NCBI GenBank assembly: GCA_027064745.1
Contig: JAMOPD010000181.1
Coordinates: 1-13,158 of the forward strand
Direction: 5' to 3'
Length of the DNA: 13,158 bases
From: Thermococcaceae archaeon
GTDB lineage: Archaea; Methanobacteriota_B; Thermococci; Thermococcales; Thermococcaceae
The notes under the pieces are model-generated. The model made no database searches, had not been told where the DNA came from, and was given only the letters and a program-made list of their open reading frames with translations. The position numbers were made by a program, and so were the translations under genes. Shown one piece after another: positions 13,023-13,158 of the stretch (position 1 is the stretch's first letter; every line of letters starts with the position of its first letter).

Positions 13023-13158
13023 TTAGATGGATGCTGTTAAGGTTAGCTCTCCATTGACATCCAGAATCTTTGCTTTAACACCATAAATCTCCTCCAGAAT
13101 GGCAGGGGTTAGTTCTTTTGGTTTCCCTTCCCATCTCTTCTCCCCTCTGTGAAGCAGT
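13023..13158 (-). CDS. C-terminus of an ABC transporter ATP-binding protein (partial)
   Basis: The last 44 codons of a minus-strand gene entering from the right edge and ending with TAA at 13023. The readable end has EGKPKELTPAILEEIYGVKA, matching the tail of iron/cobalamin-type ABC ATPases (FecE/FepC/BtuD), where G-x-P-x-E-x-L-T-P-x-x-L-x-E-x-Y-G is characteristic. No P-loop or Walker B lies within the window, so the assignment rests on this tail alone. Substrate may be iron chelates or corrinoids. It is separated from the proteasome gene by a promoter. Confidence 0.6.
   Translation of the reverse strand, partial: LLHRGEKRWEGKPKELTPAILEEIYGVKAKILDVNGELTLTASI

Noticed and set aside
1..13158. 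CRISPR array or insertion sequence
   Set aside because: No regularly spaced repeats of CRISPR length, no transposase motifs and no paired terminal inverted repeats were seen on either strand.

Overview
The window looks like a chromosomal segment of a hyperthermophilic euryarchaeon, most likely of the order Thermococcales (Thermococcus/Pyrococcus). The reasons are an archaeal beta proteasome subunit, a UPF0147 protein, a free-standing AlaX editing protein, a tRNA-Tyr with the archaeal C1-G72 pair and an encoded CCA, a cyclic-2,3-diphosphoglycerate-synthetase-like GTPase, GGTGA-type ribosome binding sites and TATA/BRE promoters. Genus is inferred from general family knowledge only; no search was run.

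Layout. (1) 1-2590, minus: an apparent two-gene operon. A secreted/membrane-anchored coiled-coil protein with a cytoplasmic tail of perfect Gly-every-fourth-residue repeats is followed after 22 nt by a tubulin/FtsZ-superfamily GTPase that runs off the left edge. This is the most novel-looking unit in the window. (2) 2600-3171: a mostly non-coding, AT-rich gap with one doubtful 61-residue reading frame. (3) 3172-4283, minus: a PUA/EVE-like domain fused to a PD-(D/E)XK nuclease domain, translationally coupled (ATGA overlap) to a 52-residue protein; possibly a modified-DNA-reading nuclease. (4) 4394-5403, plus: corrinoid adenosyltransferase and a UPF0147 protein. (5) 5414-6637, minus: a zinc-ribbon protein coupled to a class II aldolase, with a degenerate duplicate of the aldolase 3' end downstream. 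(6) 6703-6974, plus: tRNA-Tyr and a decayed membrane-protein gene. (7) 6965-9265, minus: an EamA/DMT transporter and the cDPG-synthetase-like GTPase. (8) 9449-10408: two putative aminoacyl-tRNA editing proteins (a YbaK-type deacylase and AlaX) diverging from what looks like one shared TATA element. (9) 10389-13158, minus: a frameshifted ATPase-family pseudogene, a membrane-anchored HExxH metalloprotease, proteasome beta subunit, and the C-terminus of an ABC transporter ATPase.

Functional logic. Housekeeping functions (proteolysis, tRNA charging fidelity, cofactor adenosylation) occupy the right two thirds. The left third (1 to about 4300) reads by eye as more AT-rich and accessory: a cytoskeletal-type GTPase with a membrane partner and a nuclease pair. 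Several genes (AlaX, the transporter, the metalloprotease) have TATA boxes placed so that transcription would begin at or next to the start codon, implying leaderless mRNAs. Most of the others have strong GGTGA-like sites.
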